Below, piece by piece: positions 6,669 through 13,845 of a DNA stretch of 15,035 nucleotides; within the stretch, counting starts at the first letter, position 1, and every line of letters starts with the position of its first letter. The translations under genes were made by a program, and so were the position numbers. Under the pieces are notes generated by a model, which did no database searches, was not told the DNA's origin, and saw only the letters and a program-made list of their open reading frames with translations. This stretch comes from RGIG4694 sp964501705 (GTDB lineage Bacteria > Bacillota > Clostridia > Oscillospirales > Ruminococcaceae): contig CAZCUQ010000041.1 of the NCBI GenBank assembly GCA_964501705.1, forward strand, positions 1-15,035, given 5' to 3'.

Positions 6669-7919
6669 ATGGCAAGCGAAATCAGGGACGCATCTCTTTG
6701 GGAAAGCGGTAAAATAAAAATCGACTGGGTAAAGGCAAATATGCCTCTTCTGAATTCCATTGAGGAGGATTTTACGAGAGACAAGCCCTTTGCGGGACTT
6801 AAAATAGCGCTCTCCGTTCATCTTGAGGCAAAAACGGCGTATCTTTGCAAGGTGCTCGCGGCAGGGGGAGCGGAAATGTACGTTACGGGTTCCAATCCTC
6901 TTTCTACACAGGACGATGTTGCGGCGGCTCTCGTTCATGACGGACTGAACGTTTTTGCGTGGTATGACGCGACCGAAGAGGAATATCACCGCCATACGTC
7001 AGAGGTCATCGCAGCGGGTCCGAATATTATCATCGACGATGGGGGAGATCTCGTTAATCTTATCCACACGGAATATAAGGATAAGATTAACGACGTTATC
7101 GGCGGCTGTGAGGAAACTACCACGGGTATTATCCGACTTATCGCGCGCGACAGGGAGGGAGAACTCAGATTCCCCATGGTTCTGGTCAACAACGCCGACT
7201 GCAAACACCTTTTCGATAACAGATACGGAACGGGTCAGTCTGTATGGGACGGAATAAACCGCACGACAAACCTTATCGTTGCGGGAAAGAACGTCGTGGT
7301 CGCGGGATACGGCTGGTGCGGAAAGGGAGTTTCCATGAGAGCAAAGGGGCTGGGAGCGAACGTTATCGTCACCGAGGTTGACCCTATAAAGGCGATCGAA
7401 GCCATAATGGACGGCTTTAAGGTAATGAAAATGGAAGAAGCCGCAAAAATAGGAGACTTTTTCATCACGGTAACGGGCTGCAAGGACGTTATCACCGAAA
7501 AATCCTTTAACGTGATGAAGAACGGCGCTATCTGCTGCAACGCGGGACATTTCGACTGTGAAGTTGACGTCAGGGGTCTTAAAGCTATGGCTGTCGAAGA
7601 AAAGGTCGCAAGGCATAATATCCGGGGATATGTTCTCCCCGACGGCAGACAGATAAATGTAATCGCTCAGGGCAGACTTGTAAATCTTGCCGCAGGAGAC
7701 GGCCACCCCGCCGAGATAATGGATATGTCCTTTGCAATTCAGGCACTTTCCGCTCTTCATCTTGTGAAGAATAAGGGAAAGCTTAACTCCATGATAATAG
7801 ACGTTCCCGGGGAAGTTGACAGGGAAGTCGCGCAAAGGCTCCTGCGTTTCAGAGGTTATGAGATAGACAAGCTCTCTCCCGAACAAGAAAAATATTTAAA
7901 CAGCTGGAATGTCGAATAA
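6669..7919 (+). CDS. ahcY: S-adenosylhomocysteinase (short archaeal/Thermotoga type)
   Basis: A 416-aa cytosolic NAD-dependent enzyme that splits S-adenosylhomocysteine into homocysteine and adenosine, recycling the product of SAM-dependent methylation. Visible motifs are GGCEETTTG (145-153), the substrate-site segment NNADCKHLFDNRYGTG (174-189) with K179, D183 and N184, the NAD-binding GYGWCGKG (213-220), CNAGHFD (290-296) and GDGHPAEIMDMSFAIQ (343-358). It lacks the roughly 40-aa insertion and the KPDHYRY-type C-terminus of common bacterial and eukaryotic enzymes, and Thr188 stands where the human enzyme has Cys195, so it belongs to the shorter archaeal/Thermotoga-like class. Some of that class (Methanocaldococcus) prefer S-inosylhomocysteine, so that specificity cannot be excluded. 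ATG 6669 has AAAGGAAG about 10 nt upstream; an ATG at 6621 overlaps the promoter. The next gene follows by 15 bp. Confidence 0.95.
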   Translation: MASEIRDASLWESGKIKIDWVKANMPLLNSIEEDFTRDKPFAGLKIALSVHLEAKTAYLCKVLAAGGAEMYVTGSNPLSTQDDVAAALVHDGLNVFAWYDATEEEYHRHTSEVIAAGPNIIIDDGGDLVNLIHTEYKDKINDVIGGCEETTTGIIRLIARDREGELRFPMVLVNNADCKHLFDNRYGTGQSVWDGINRTTNLIVAGKNVVVAGYGWCGKGVSMRAKGLGANVIVTEVDPIKAIEAIMDGFKVMKMEEAAKIGDFFITVTGCKDVITEKSFNVMKNGAICCNAGHFDCEVDVRGLKAMAVEEKVARHNIRGYVLPDGRQINVIAQGRLVNLAAGDGHPAEIMDMSFAIQALSALHLVKNKGKLNSMIIDVPGEVDREVAQRLLRFRGYEIDKLSPEQEKYLNSWNVE

Positions 7920-7934
7920 TGAAATTTCAGCCGT

Positions 7935-9344
7935 ATGACGATTAGGACTTTTCCGCAAAAAGGACGGGTGATTCCGATTTTGAAAATAAAAAAATCCGCG
8001 CTCTTTGCCGCTGTGTTTTTCATGTTGTCGGTACTCTGCCGTATTCCCGTTTCGGCGGTCACATTCAAGCCCGATTTTTCTCTTGCCAGCAAAGCGGCGG
8101 TCATGATAAATCTCGATACGGGAGATGTTGTGTTTGAAAAAAATTCGGACAAGAAAATGTATCCCGCGTCTCTTACAAAGATAGTGACGGCTCTTGTTGT
8201 GCTTGACAATGTGGACGATCTTGAAAATACGTATTTTGAAGCTCCGCTTGCCGTTTATGACGACCTCTTCAATACGGGAGCGCTCACTATCGGCATATCA
8301 AAGGGCGAAACAGTAAGCGTAAAGGATCTGATGTACAGTATGCTTGTATACTCCGCGTGCGAATCGGCGGGAATACTCGCATATAACGTCGGAGGCGGAA
8401 GCATACCAAATTTTGTCGATATGATGAACGATAAGGTGAGTGAGATAGGCTGCGTGGGAACAAATTTCGTGAATCCTCACGGACTTTATGACAGAGCGCA
8501 GTATACAAACGCCGCCGATATGGCGAAGATCACAGAGTACGCTCTTGAAAATTACCCCGTTTTCGAGGAGATAGCCTGCACAACGGAATATTCCATGGGC
8601 GCGACAAATTACAGAGAGGCGGGCTGGGCGTCGTTTGTTCACTCGAATAAAATGACTAATCCCGCAAGCGAATATTACTATGAATACGCCAGAGGAATAA
8701 AAACGGGAACTACCGACGAATCGGGAAGAAATCTCGTTTCCATTGCCGAAAAAAACGGCATGAGCTATCTTCTTGTTACAATGGGCGCTCCGATGTATGA
8801 TGACAACGGATTTAACTCGTGGGGAAATTTTGAGGATCAGATAAAGCTTTATGACTGGGCGTTCGATACTCTTTCCTATCAGACTCTTATCCCCGCAGGA
8901 CAGGAGATCACGGAATTGCAGGTAAATCTCGGTGCGGATAAGGACTACGTGCGGCTTGTCACCTGCGAAAGTTCCTCTATGCTTTGGTCGTCTGAAATAG
9001 ATGTCAACAAATTAAAGGTGACTATCGACACGTCCGATTATACCGAAGAGGACGGCAGCGTGACCGCTCCCATAGAAAAGGATCAAAAGCTCGGAACCTA
9101 TTCTCTTTCCCTGAACGGAGAAAAAATAGTGTCGGTAGATCTTATCGCACAGGAAAGCATCGCGCTTTCAAGATGGGAATATAATCTTCACAAGACAAAG
9201 GAATTTTTCCATTCTCCGTGGTTCGCGGCGGCTGTCGCGATAGCGGCGCTTCTTATTGCGGGATATATTTTTATCCTTGTCGCGGGAGAAAGAAGCCGGA
9301 AAAAACGGAAGATAAAAAAGGTCAGAAGATCCCGTAAATTCTAA
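7935..9344 (+). CDS. D-alanyl-D-alanine carboxypeptidase (peptidase S11, PBP5-like)
   Basis: A penicillin-binding protein that trims the terminal D-Ala from peptidoglycan stem peptides outside the membrane. From ATG 7935 it has 469 aa: signal peptide (hydrophobic 21-36, cleavage after VSA, 39-41), nucleophile motif SLTK (S79, K82) and KTGTT (256-260). A C-terminal beta-rich domain (about 315-405) is followed by a membrane helix (429-450) and a very basic tail with 11 Lys/Arg in the last 17 residues. The second motif reads SAC (140-142) where S11 enzymes usually have SxN. The start is uncertain: ATG 7935 has no ribosome binding site. GTG 7968 and TTG 7980 lie 3 and 15 nt past an AAAAGGA (7958-7964), and TTG would give a more typical signal peptide. 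It follows the SAH hydrolase gene closely, so co-transcription is likely, and ends at the hairpin 9350-9374. Confidence 0.92.
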   Translation: MTIRTFPQKGRVIPILKIKKSALFAAVFFMLSVLCRIPVSAVTFKPDFSLASKAAVMINLDTGDVVFEKNSDKKMYPASLTKIVTALVVLDNVDDLENTYFEAPLAVYDDLFNTGALTIGISKGETVSVKDLMYSMLVYSACESAGILAYNVGGGSIPNFVDMMNDKVSEIGCVGTNFVNPHGLYDRAQYTNAADMAKITEYALENYPVFEEIACTTEYSMGATNYREAGWASFVHSNKMTNPASEYYYEYARGIKTGTTDESGRNLVSIAEKNGMSYLLVTMGAPMYDDNGFNSWGNFEDQIKLYDWAFDTLSYQTLIPAGQEITELQVNLGADKDYVRLVTCESSSMLWSSEIDVNKLKVTIDTSDYTEEDGSVTAPIEKDQKLGTYSLSLNGEKIVSVDLIAQESIALSRWEYNLHKTKEFFHSPWFAAAVAIAALLIAGYIFILVAGERSRKKRKIKKVRRSRKF

Positions 9345-9349
9345 AACAG

Positions 9350-9374
9350 AAAGAGGACAGCCCGTGTCCTCTTT
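9350..9374. terminator. Bidirectional terminator between convergent genes
   Basis: AAAGAGGACA (9350-9359) pairs perfectly with TGTCCTCTTT (9365-9374) around a 5-nt loop, with a T-run continuing to 9377. It begins 5 nt after the carboxypeptidase stop and directly abuts the stop of the convergent YifB-type gene, so it can serve both directions. Confidence 0.9.
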
Positions 9375-9375
9375 T

Positions 9376-10917
9376 TTAATTCCAGTATTTTCTGTCAAGC
9401 GAACGAAACTGCACGGCAAGCGCTATATGCTTTTTGTCTATGATATCCGCTCCGTCCGAATCGGCTATTGTTCTTGCGACCTTTAATATTCTGTCATAGG
9501 CTCTTGCCGAAAGACCCATTCTTTCAAAAACCTTTTCAAGTGAATCCGACGCGGAGTCGGTGAGAGGACAGAATTCCTTCAGCTTATCCGGAGTTATTCC
9601 CGCGTTGCAGGTGATACCCGTTCCTTTAAAGCGTCTGTTTTGTATTTCCCGCACTTTTTGGACGCGTTCTCTTATGCTGACGGAGCTTTCCGATTTCTTG
9701 TCAGAGCGCAGACTTGCAAACTCAACGGGAGCAGTCTCTACGTGGATATCGAATCTGTCAAGAAGAGGTCCGCTTATCTTTGACAGATATTTATGTACCA
9801 TCGCTTCATTGCAGGTGCATTTTTTTGTCGGGTGACCGAAATATCCGCACGGACAGGGATTCATCGCCGCGACAAGCATAAAGCTGCACGGATATTCGAC
9901 CGTTCCCGCGGCGCGTGAGATAACGACTTTTTTATCCTCAAGAGGCTGACGGAGAATTTCAAGCGTCCGCCTGTCGAATTCGGGAAGCTCGTCAAGGAAA
10001 AGCACTCCGTTATGTGCGAGTGAAATTTCTCCGGGACGCGGAACGGTGCCGCCTCCCGCAAGTCCCGATGATGAAATTGTGTGATGAGGAGAGCGGAAAG
10101 GACGTTCCGTAACGAGCGGATTATCCTTTGAGATATTTCCGCTTATCGAATGGATATTTGTGGTTTCTATGGATTCCTCAAAGGTCATTTCGGGCAGAAT
10201 GGACGGCAGGCATTTCGCCAGCATGGATTTTCCCGACCCCGGAGATCCTATCATCAGAATATTATGTCCTCCCGCAGCGGCGTATTCGATTGCGCGTTTG
10301 GCTATTTCCTGACCCATTACATCGGCGAAATCGTTAGCGCATACGGTTTTCTTTTTTCCGCCCGTATATTTTCCCGCAGGGATTATGCAGCTTTCACGGG
10401 AAAAATGCTTTATTATTTCCCTGATATTTGAAACGCCGTACACGGCTATTTCATCCACGACGCTTGCTTCGAGGGAATTGTCCGCAGGCACAAAGACGTT
10501 CTCAAAGCCTTCTTTTTTAGCGAGGATCACCATTGGAAGAACTCCGTTCACAGGGCGGATATCTCCGTTTAAGGCTACTTCACCGATAAAGGCTGTTTTT
10601 GAAAGATCGTCCCCGATCTCTCCCATGACGGTCAGCAGCGAAATAAGTATCGCCATATCGTGCATACTGCCCGTTTTTTTCGTATCGGCGGGAGCAAGAT
10701 TCACAATTACTCTTGCAAGAGGAAATTTTAATCCAACGCTGCGAAGAGCCGCCTTGATTCTTTCACGGCTTTCCTTCACGACAACATCGCCGAGTCCCAC
10801 TATGTCAAATGCGGGAGTACCTCTGCTGACTTCTATTTCAACATCCACGGGAAAAGCGTTTAGTCCGAACAGCCCCAGACTGTTTATTTTTGTGTAAATA
10901 CTTTTGTTATCGTTCAT
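9376..10917 (-). CDS. yifB: YifB/ComM family Mg-chelatase-like AAA+ ATPase
   Basis: A 513-aa cytosolic protein, full length for the family. The N-terminal ChlI/Lon-substrate-like domain (about 20-170) is followed by an AAA+ Mg-chelatase-like core: Walker A GSPGSGKS (224-231), Walker B VLFLDELPEF (305-314), SPHHTISSSGLAGGG (276-290) and a cysteine pattern CPCGYFGHPTKKCTC (355-369), typical of YifB. A helical C-terminal domain carries LSARAYDRILKVART (469-483). In gammaproteobacteria the homologue ComM is a branch-migration helicase in natural transformation; the role in clostridia is unproven. ATG has AAGGA 8 nt upstream, 32 nt after uvrC ends, so it is the second gene of a uvrC operon, which fits a DNA-processing role. 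Confidence 0.95.
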   Translation of the reverse strand: MNDNKSIYTKINSLGLFGLNAFPVDVEIEVSRGTPAFDIVGLGDVVVKESRERIKAALRSVGLKFPLARVIVNLAPADTKKTGSMHDMAILISLLTVMGEIGDDLSKTAFIGEVALNGDIRPVNGVLPMVILAKKEGFENVFVPADNSLEASVVDEIAVYGVSNIREIIKHFSRESCIIPAGKYTGGKKKTVCANDFADVMGQEIAKRAIEYAAAGGHNILMIGSPGSGKSMLAKCLPSILPEMTFEESIETTNIHSISGNISKDNPLVTERPFRSPHHTISSSGLAGGGTVPRPGEISLAHNGVLFLDELPEFDRRTLEILRQPLEDKKVVISRAAGTVEYPCSFMLVAAMNPCPCGYFGHPTKKCTCNEAMVHKYLSKISGPLLDRFDIHVETAPVEFASLRSDKKSESSVSIRERVQKVREIQNRRFKGTGITCNAGITPDKLKEFCPLTDSASDSLEKVFERMGLSARAYDRILKVARTIADSDGADIIDKKHIALAVQFRSLDRKYWN

Positions 10918-10949
10918 TTTTTAATTCCTTTTTTATTTGCGGCGAAAGG

Positions 10950-12770
10950 TCATAAATTTTGAATAAGCTCAATGACCTCTGCGGCAATACCCTCGGATAT
11001 TCCCATGGTTTTTGCTATATCCGACAAAGAAGCGTTTTTCAGCTCCGCTTTTGTTCTGTATTTAAGGAGAAGCTTCCGCGCTTTTTTTTCACCTATCCCT
11101 TTTATTTCGGTAAGCTCAAGAGAGTATGCTTCCCTGCGGTGCTTATTGCGCTGAAAGGTTATCGAAAAGCGGTGAACCTCATCCTGTATTCTTGTCAGGA
11201 GCATAAACGCAGCCTTTGTTTCGCTCACGGATATTTCCCCGCCGCCCGTAGCAATGGCGCGTGTGCGGTGGCGGTTATCCTTGACCATTCCGAAAAGCGG
11301 AACGTCTATTCCGAGACTGCGAAGCACGGGAGCGACAGCGTTTACCTGTCCTTGACCGCCGTCGAGAAGAATAAGATCGGGAAGAGCGGCAAAGCCCTCG
11401 TCACGGTCTTCGGAGTCAAGGTAACGCAGGAATCTCCGTTCCAGGACTTCTGCCATGGCGGCGCAGTCGTTTTGCGTTGCCAGACTTTTTATTGTGAATT
11501 TCCTGTATGCCTTTTTAAGAGGGCGGCCGTTTTCAAAGACAACCATTCCCGCGACCATAGACTGCGAGCCGAGGTTTGAAATATCATAGCTTTCGATATA
11601 CTGAGGAGGAGCTTTAAGTCCGAGAACCTTTCCGAGTTCCGCGAGAGCGTTTATCTCAGCGCCCGTGCGGTCTGTTTTAAGCGAGAGATATTCTCCCGCG
11701 TTTGCCTTTGCGAGGTCAAGAAGTTTTTTTCCTCTGCCTATTTTCGGAAAGATTATATCCACCGCATGACCTGCTCTTTCGCGGAGAAGCTGTTCGGTTA
11801 TTTCCTTTTCGGCGAATTCCTCTGTCATGATATTTCGCGGTATCTCGCGCACAGGGGAATAAAACTGCGGGAGAAAAGCCTCAATAAGGTTTTCGTCCGT
11901 ATCACAGTCAATGGGAAATTCCGCTCTGTCGGCGAGTTTTCCGCCTCTGTACATGATAACTGCGGCATAAGCGTGTTTTCCGTTCACGGAAAAGTTTATC
12001 ACATCTGTATCGGGCATATTTTCCGCGATGATCTTTTGATTATCGGCGGCTTTTTTTATAGCCGCGATCCTGTCGCGGTATCTTGCGGCGGCTTCAAAAT
12101 CAAGATTTTCCGCGGCGTTGTTCATCTTTCGGGAGAGTTCCTCCACCGACTGCACCGAGCCGCCCTTTATATAAGAGACAGCCTCATTCACTGTCTGTCT
12201 GTAATCCTCTTCGGAGATACAGCCCGTGCATACTCCCATACATTTTTTAATGTGACGGTTAAGGCACGGGCGTTCTTTTTTTATTTCCTGCGGGAATTTC
12301 CTTCGGCAATCGGGGAGCATAAAAACGCTGTTTGCCTCGTTGACAGCCTGACGTGCGACGTATACGGACATAAACGGACCGAGATACGTTCCGCCGCCGT
12401 TTTTCTGCATAGCGACAGTAATACGAGGATATGCCTCATCGGAAATTTTAATGTAGCAGTATCCCTTATCGTCCTTCAGGAGTATATTGTATTTCGGTGA
12501 ATATTCTTTTATCATCGAACATTCCAGAACGAGCGCCTCATATTCCGAATCGGTAACGATGAAGTCGTAATCGTAAACATTCTCAACCATTTTTGCTACC
12601 TTAACGGTATGGTCGGGATTCTCGCGGAAATAAGAAGTCACACGGTTACGGAGATTTTTTGCTTTTCCGATATAAATTATATCGCCGGATTTGTTTTTCA
12701 TCTGATAAACTCCGGGAGATGAAGTAAGCTTTGAAGTTTTTTCCCGTAAAAACGGAAGTCTTTCATTCAT
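10950..12770 (-). CDS. uvrC: UvrABC excinuclease subunit C
   Basis: A 606-aa UvrC, full length. With UvrA and UvrB it makes the two incisions flanking bulky DNA lesions in nucleotide excision repair. Domains in order: GIY-YIG nuclease (about 15-95; GVY 20-22 and YIG 33-35), a four-cysteine Fe-S-type cluster (C169, C177, C181, C184), UVR motif (about 205-240), RNase H-like nuclease (about 390-545; candidate D396, D470 in ILLDGG and H533 in EVHRF), and tandem helix-hairpin-helix (about 550-606; IKGIGEKKARKLL). The usual DISH is DISN here (396-399), a variation seen in Firmicutes. AAAGGA lies 10 nt before ATG and an extended -10 promoter precedes it. It is first in a two-gene unit with the yifB-type gene. 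Confidence 0.98.
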   Translation of the reverse strand: MNERLPFLREKTSKLTSSPGVYQMKNKSGDIIYIGKAKNLRNRVTSYFRENPDHTVKVAKMVENVYDYDFIVTDSEYEALVLECSMIKEYSPKYNILLKDDKGYCYIKISDEAYPRITVAMQKNGGGTYLGPFMSVYVARQAVNEANSVFMLPDCRRKFPQEIKKERPCLNRHIKKCMGVCTGCISEEDYRQTVNEAVSYIKGGSVQSVEELSRKMNNAAENLDFEAAARYRDRIAAIKKAADNQKIIAENMPDTDVINFSVNGKHAYAAVIMYRGGKLADRAEFPIDCDTDENLIEAFLPQFYSPVREIPRNIMTEEFAEKEITEQLLRERAGHAVDIIFPKIGRGKKLLDLAKANAGEYLSLKTDRTGAEINALAELGKVLGLKAPPQYIESYDISNLGSQSMVAGMVVFENGRPLKKAYRKFTIKSLATQNDCAAMAEVLERRFLRYLDSEDRDEGFAALPDLILLDGGQGQVNAVAPVLRSLGIDVPLFGMVKDNRHRTRAIATGGGEISVSETKAAFMLLTRIQDEVHRFSITFQRNKHRREAYSLELTEIKGIGEKKARKLLLKYRTKAELKNASLSDIAKTMGISEGIAAEVIELIQNL

Positions 12771-12793
12771 AATAAAAAAATCCTTTCAAATAT

Positions 12794-12802
12794 ATTATAG
12801 CA
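12794..12802 (-). promoter_or_regulatory. uvrC: Extended -10 promoter of uvrC
   Basis: Minus strand TGC-TATAAT (12802-12794), 23 bp before the uvrC ATG. The -35 region is weak (ATGGTA with a 17-bp spacer). The short leader (about 17 nt) holds the AAAGGA ribosome binding site. Confidence 0.55.
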
Positions 12803-12955
12803 TAACGAAAGCGGAATACCATGAATAATTTAGCAGGATTTTATGTATAAAATATTAAGAGCGCACAATGGAGAACTCAAAGAGGAGTACGATTTCATTT
12901 CTCTTTGGCGTTCCTCGCACCCTTATGCCCGAGATAAACAGCTGCGGGATAAAAC

Positions 12956-12973
12956 GAACGATACTAATCGTTC
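12956..12973 (-). terminator. Probable folT terminator with the stop codon in its loop
   Basis: GAACGAT (12956-12962) is the perfect reverse complement of ATCGTTC (12967-12973). The loop (12963-12966) contains the folT TAG stop, and on the minus strand GTTTTAT follows. The stem is only 7 bp, with a possible outer GCGGG/CCCGC pairing, so efficiency may be modest. Confidence 0.5.
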
Positions 12974-13581
12974 CCCGCCGCATTTCTCACGAAAACTCTC
13001 CTGTACGCCTTGTAGATGAGAGGCAGGAGAAAAGCCGATAAAATACATTCTATCGGAAGCATCAGGAGATTTTTCACGATCCTCGGTGAAAACCATATGA
13101 AAAACGCGTCCCATTCGGGCTTTGTCATTATCGGAAAATGAGGATTCGTATAACAGTCGTATAATATGCAGGAATTAAGTATCATCTGAAAAACGAGGAT
13201 TCCTATCGCTCTCGCGATAATAACTCTCACGGGGAAAGATTTTCCCGACGCTCTTCTGTACAAAAGCACCCCGTATACGGCAGCCGCCGCAACCTTTACA
13301 AGCAAAAGCCAGATATTATAGTCTCTCGCGACCTTGCCGTCGAGAAAATATCCTATTACGTCTATCCCCGCCGCGCCGAGCATTGCCGCCGACGGTCCGA
13401 ACAGCATTGCTATGGCCATGGTTCCGATAAACGCAAAGCTTATTCTTATATCCTCCGTTATATAGATTGAAAGATTCCGCAGCACAACAGCCACCGCGAT
13501 AAGCATACCCGTAACAGTCAGCGTTGAAATCTTTTTGAGTTCGAGCGCGGACTCTCTGTAATCGTAAAAAATGCCTTTCAT
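12964..13581 (-). CDS. folT: ECF transporter substrate-binding subunit, folate family
   Basis: A 205-aa integral membrane S component of an energy-coupling factor vitamin transporter. It should bind folate and import it with the shared EcfA1-EcfA2-EcfT energizing module, which is encoded elsewhere. It has about six hydrophobic segments. Family-typical stretches are RISFAFIGTMAIAMLFGPSA (46-65), AAGIDVIGYFL (70-80) and RIVKNLLMLPIE (166-177). A near-perfect AAGGAGG (13589-13595) lies 7 nt before ATG. The folate assignment from sequence alone would be moderate; it is strengthened by the THF riboswitch upstream at 13711-13812. The gene follows pfkA by 260 bp, with no clear terminator between them. 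Confidence 0.93.
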   Translation of the reverse strand: MKGIFYDYRESALELKKISTLTVTGMLIAVAVVLRNLSIYITEDIRISFAFIGTMAIAMLFGPSAAMLGAAGIDVIGYFLDGKVARDYNIWLLLVKVAAAAVYGVLLYRRASGKSFPVRVIIARAIGILVFQMILNSCILYDCYTNPHFPIMTKPEWDAFFIWFSPRIVKNLLMLPIECILSAFLLPLIYKAYRRVFVRNAAGND

Positions 13582-13710
13582 AGCAGATCCTCCTTATTCT
13601 CCGTTTTGTGCATTATATACCTTCGGGTCATACAATACTCACGTCTGCGACGGAATTTTTCGCACGGACGGTAAGAAAAAAGAGTAAAAAGGCTCGGTTT
13701 ATAATACATT

Positions 13711-13812
13711 CAGCGGGATGCGGAAAATGCACCGCAAACGGAAAGCATCCGTTTTTCGTTCCCGCCGCAACTCCCCGTCGGCGGAACACTGTACGCGCGT
13801 TTTCCTACTCTG
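13711..13812 (-). ncRNA. Tetrahydrofolate (THF-I) riboswitch upstream of folT
   Basis: Read on the minus strand, the segment contains the conserved parts of the THF aptamer in order. The 5' side is CAGAGTAGG (13812-13804). P2 pairs GGAAAACGC (13805-13797) with GCATTTTCC (13730-13722), one C-A mismatch. GCGTACAGTG follows. P3 is GTTCCGCCG (13787-13779) with CGGCGGGAAC (13767-13758), capped by the conserved loop ACGGGGAGTTG. ACGAA comes next, then P4 AAACGGA/TCCGTTT (13754-13736) and GCGGTG. The 3' side is CCGCATCCCGCTG (13723-13711), whose CTG closes P1. The layout and conserved loops match THF riboswitches and closely resemble the [Eubacterium] siraeum folT aptamer as I remember it. It binds reduced folates and normally lowers expression of folate transport genes. 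Confidence 0.93.
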
Positions 13813-13817
13813 TGTTT

Positions 13818-13845
13818 TATGTACTTGCTGAAAAAACAGTGTCAG
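13818..13845 (-). promoter_or_regulatory. Possible promoter of the riboswitch-folT transcript
   Basis: Minus strand CTGACA (13845-13840), a 16-bp spacer and TACATA (13823-13818). The -35 overlaps the pfkA stop codon, and transcription would start almost exactly at the first base of the aptamer. The match is moderate; readthrough from pfkA is the alternative. A TATAAT at 13617-13612 close to folT has no good -35. Confidence 0.35.

Noticed and set aside
6999..7886. 295-codon minus-strand open frame inside the SAH hydrolase gene
   Set aside because: It is antisense to an intact conserved enzyme, without start signals or recognisable domains.
11766..12500. Long plus-strand open frame inside uvrC
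   Set aside because: It is antisense to conserved UvrC domains, with Phe/His/Cys-rich unlikely protein sequence, and is a by-product of the codon usage of uvrC.
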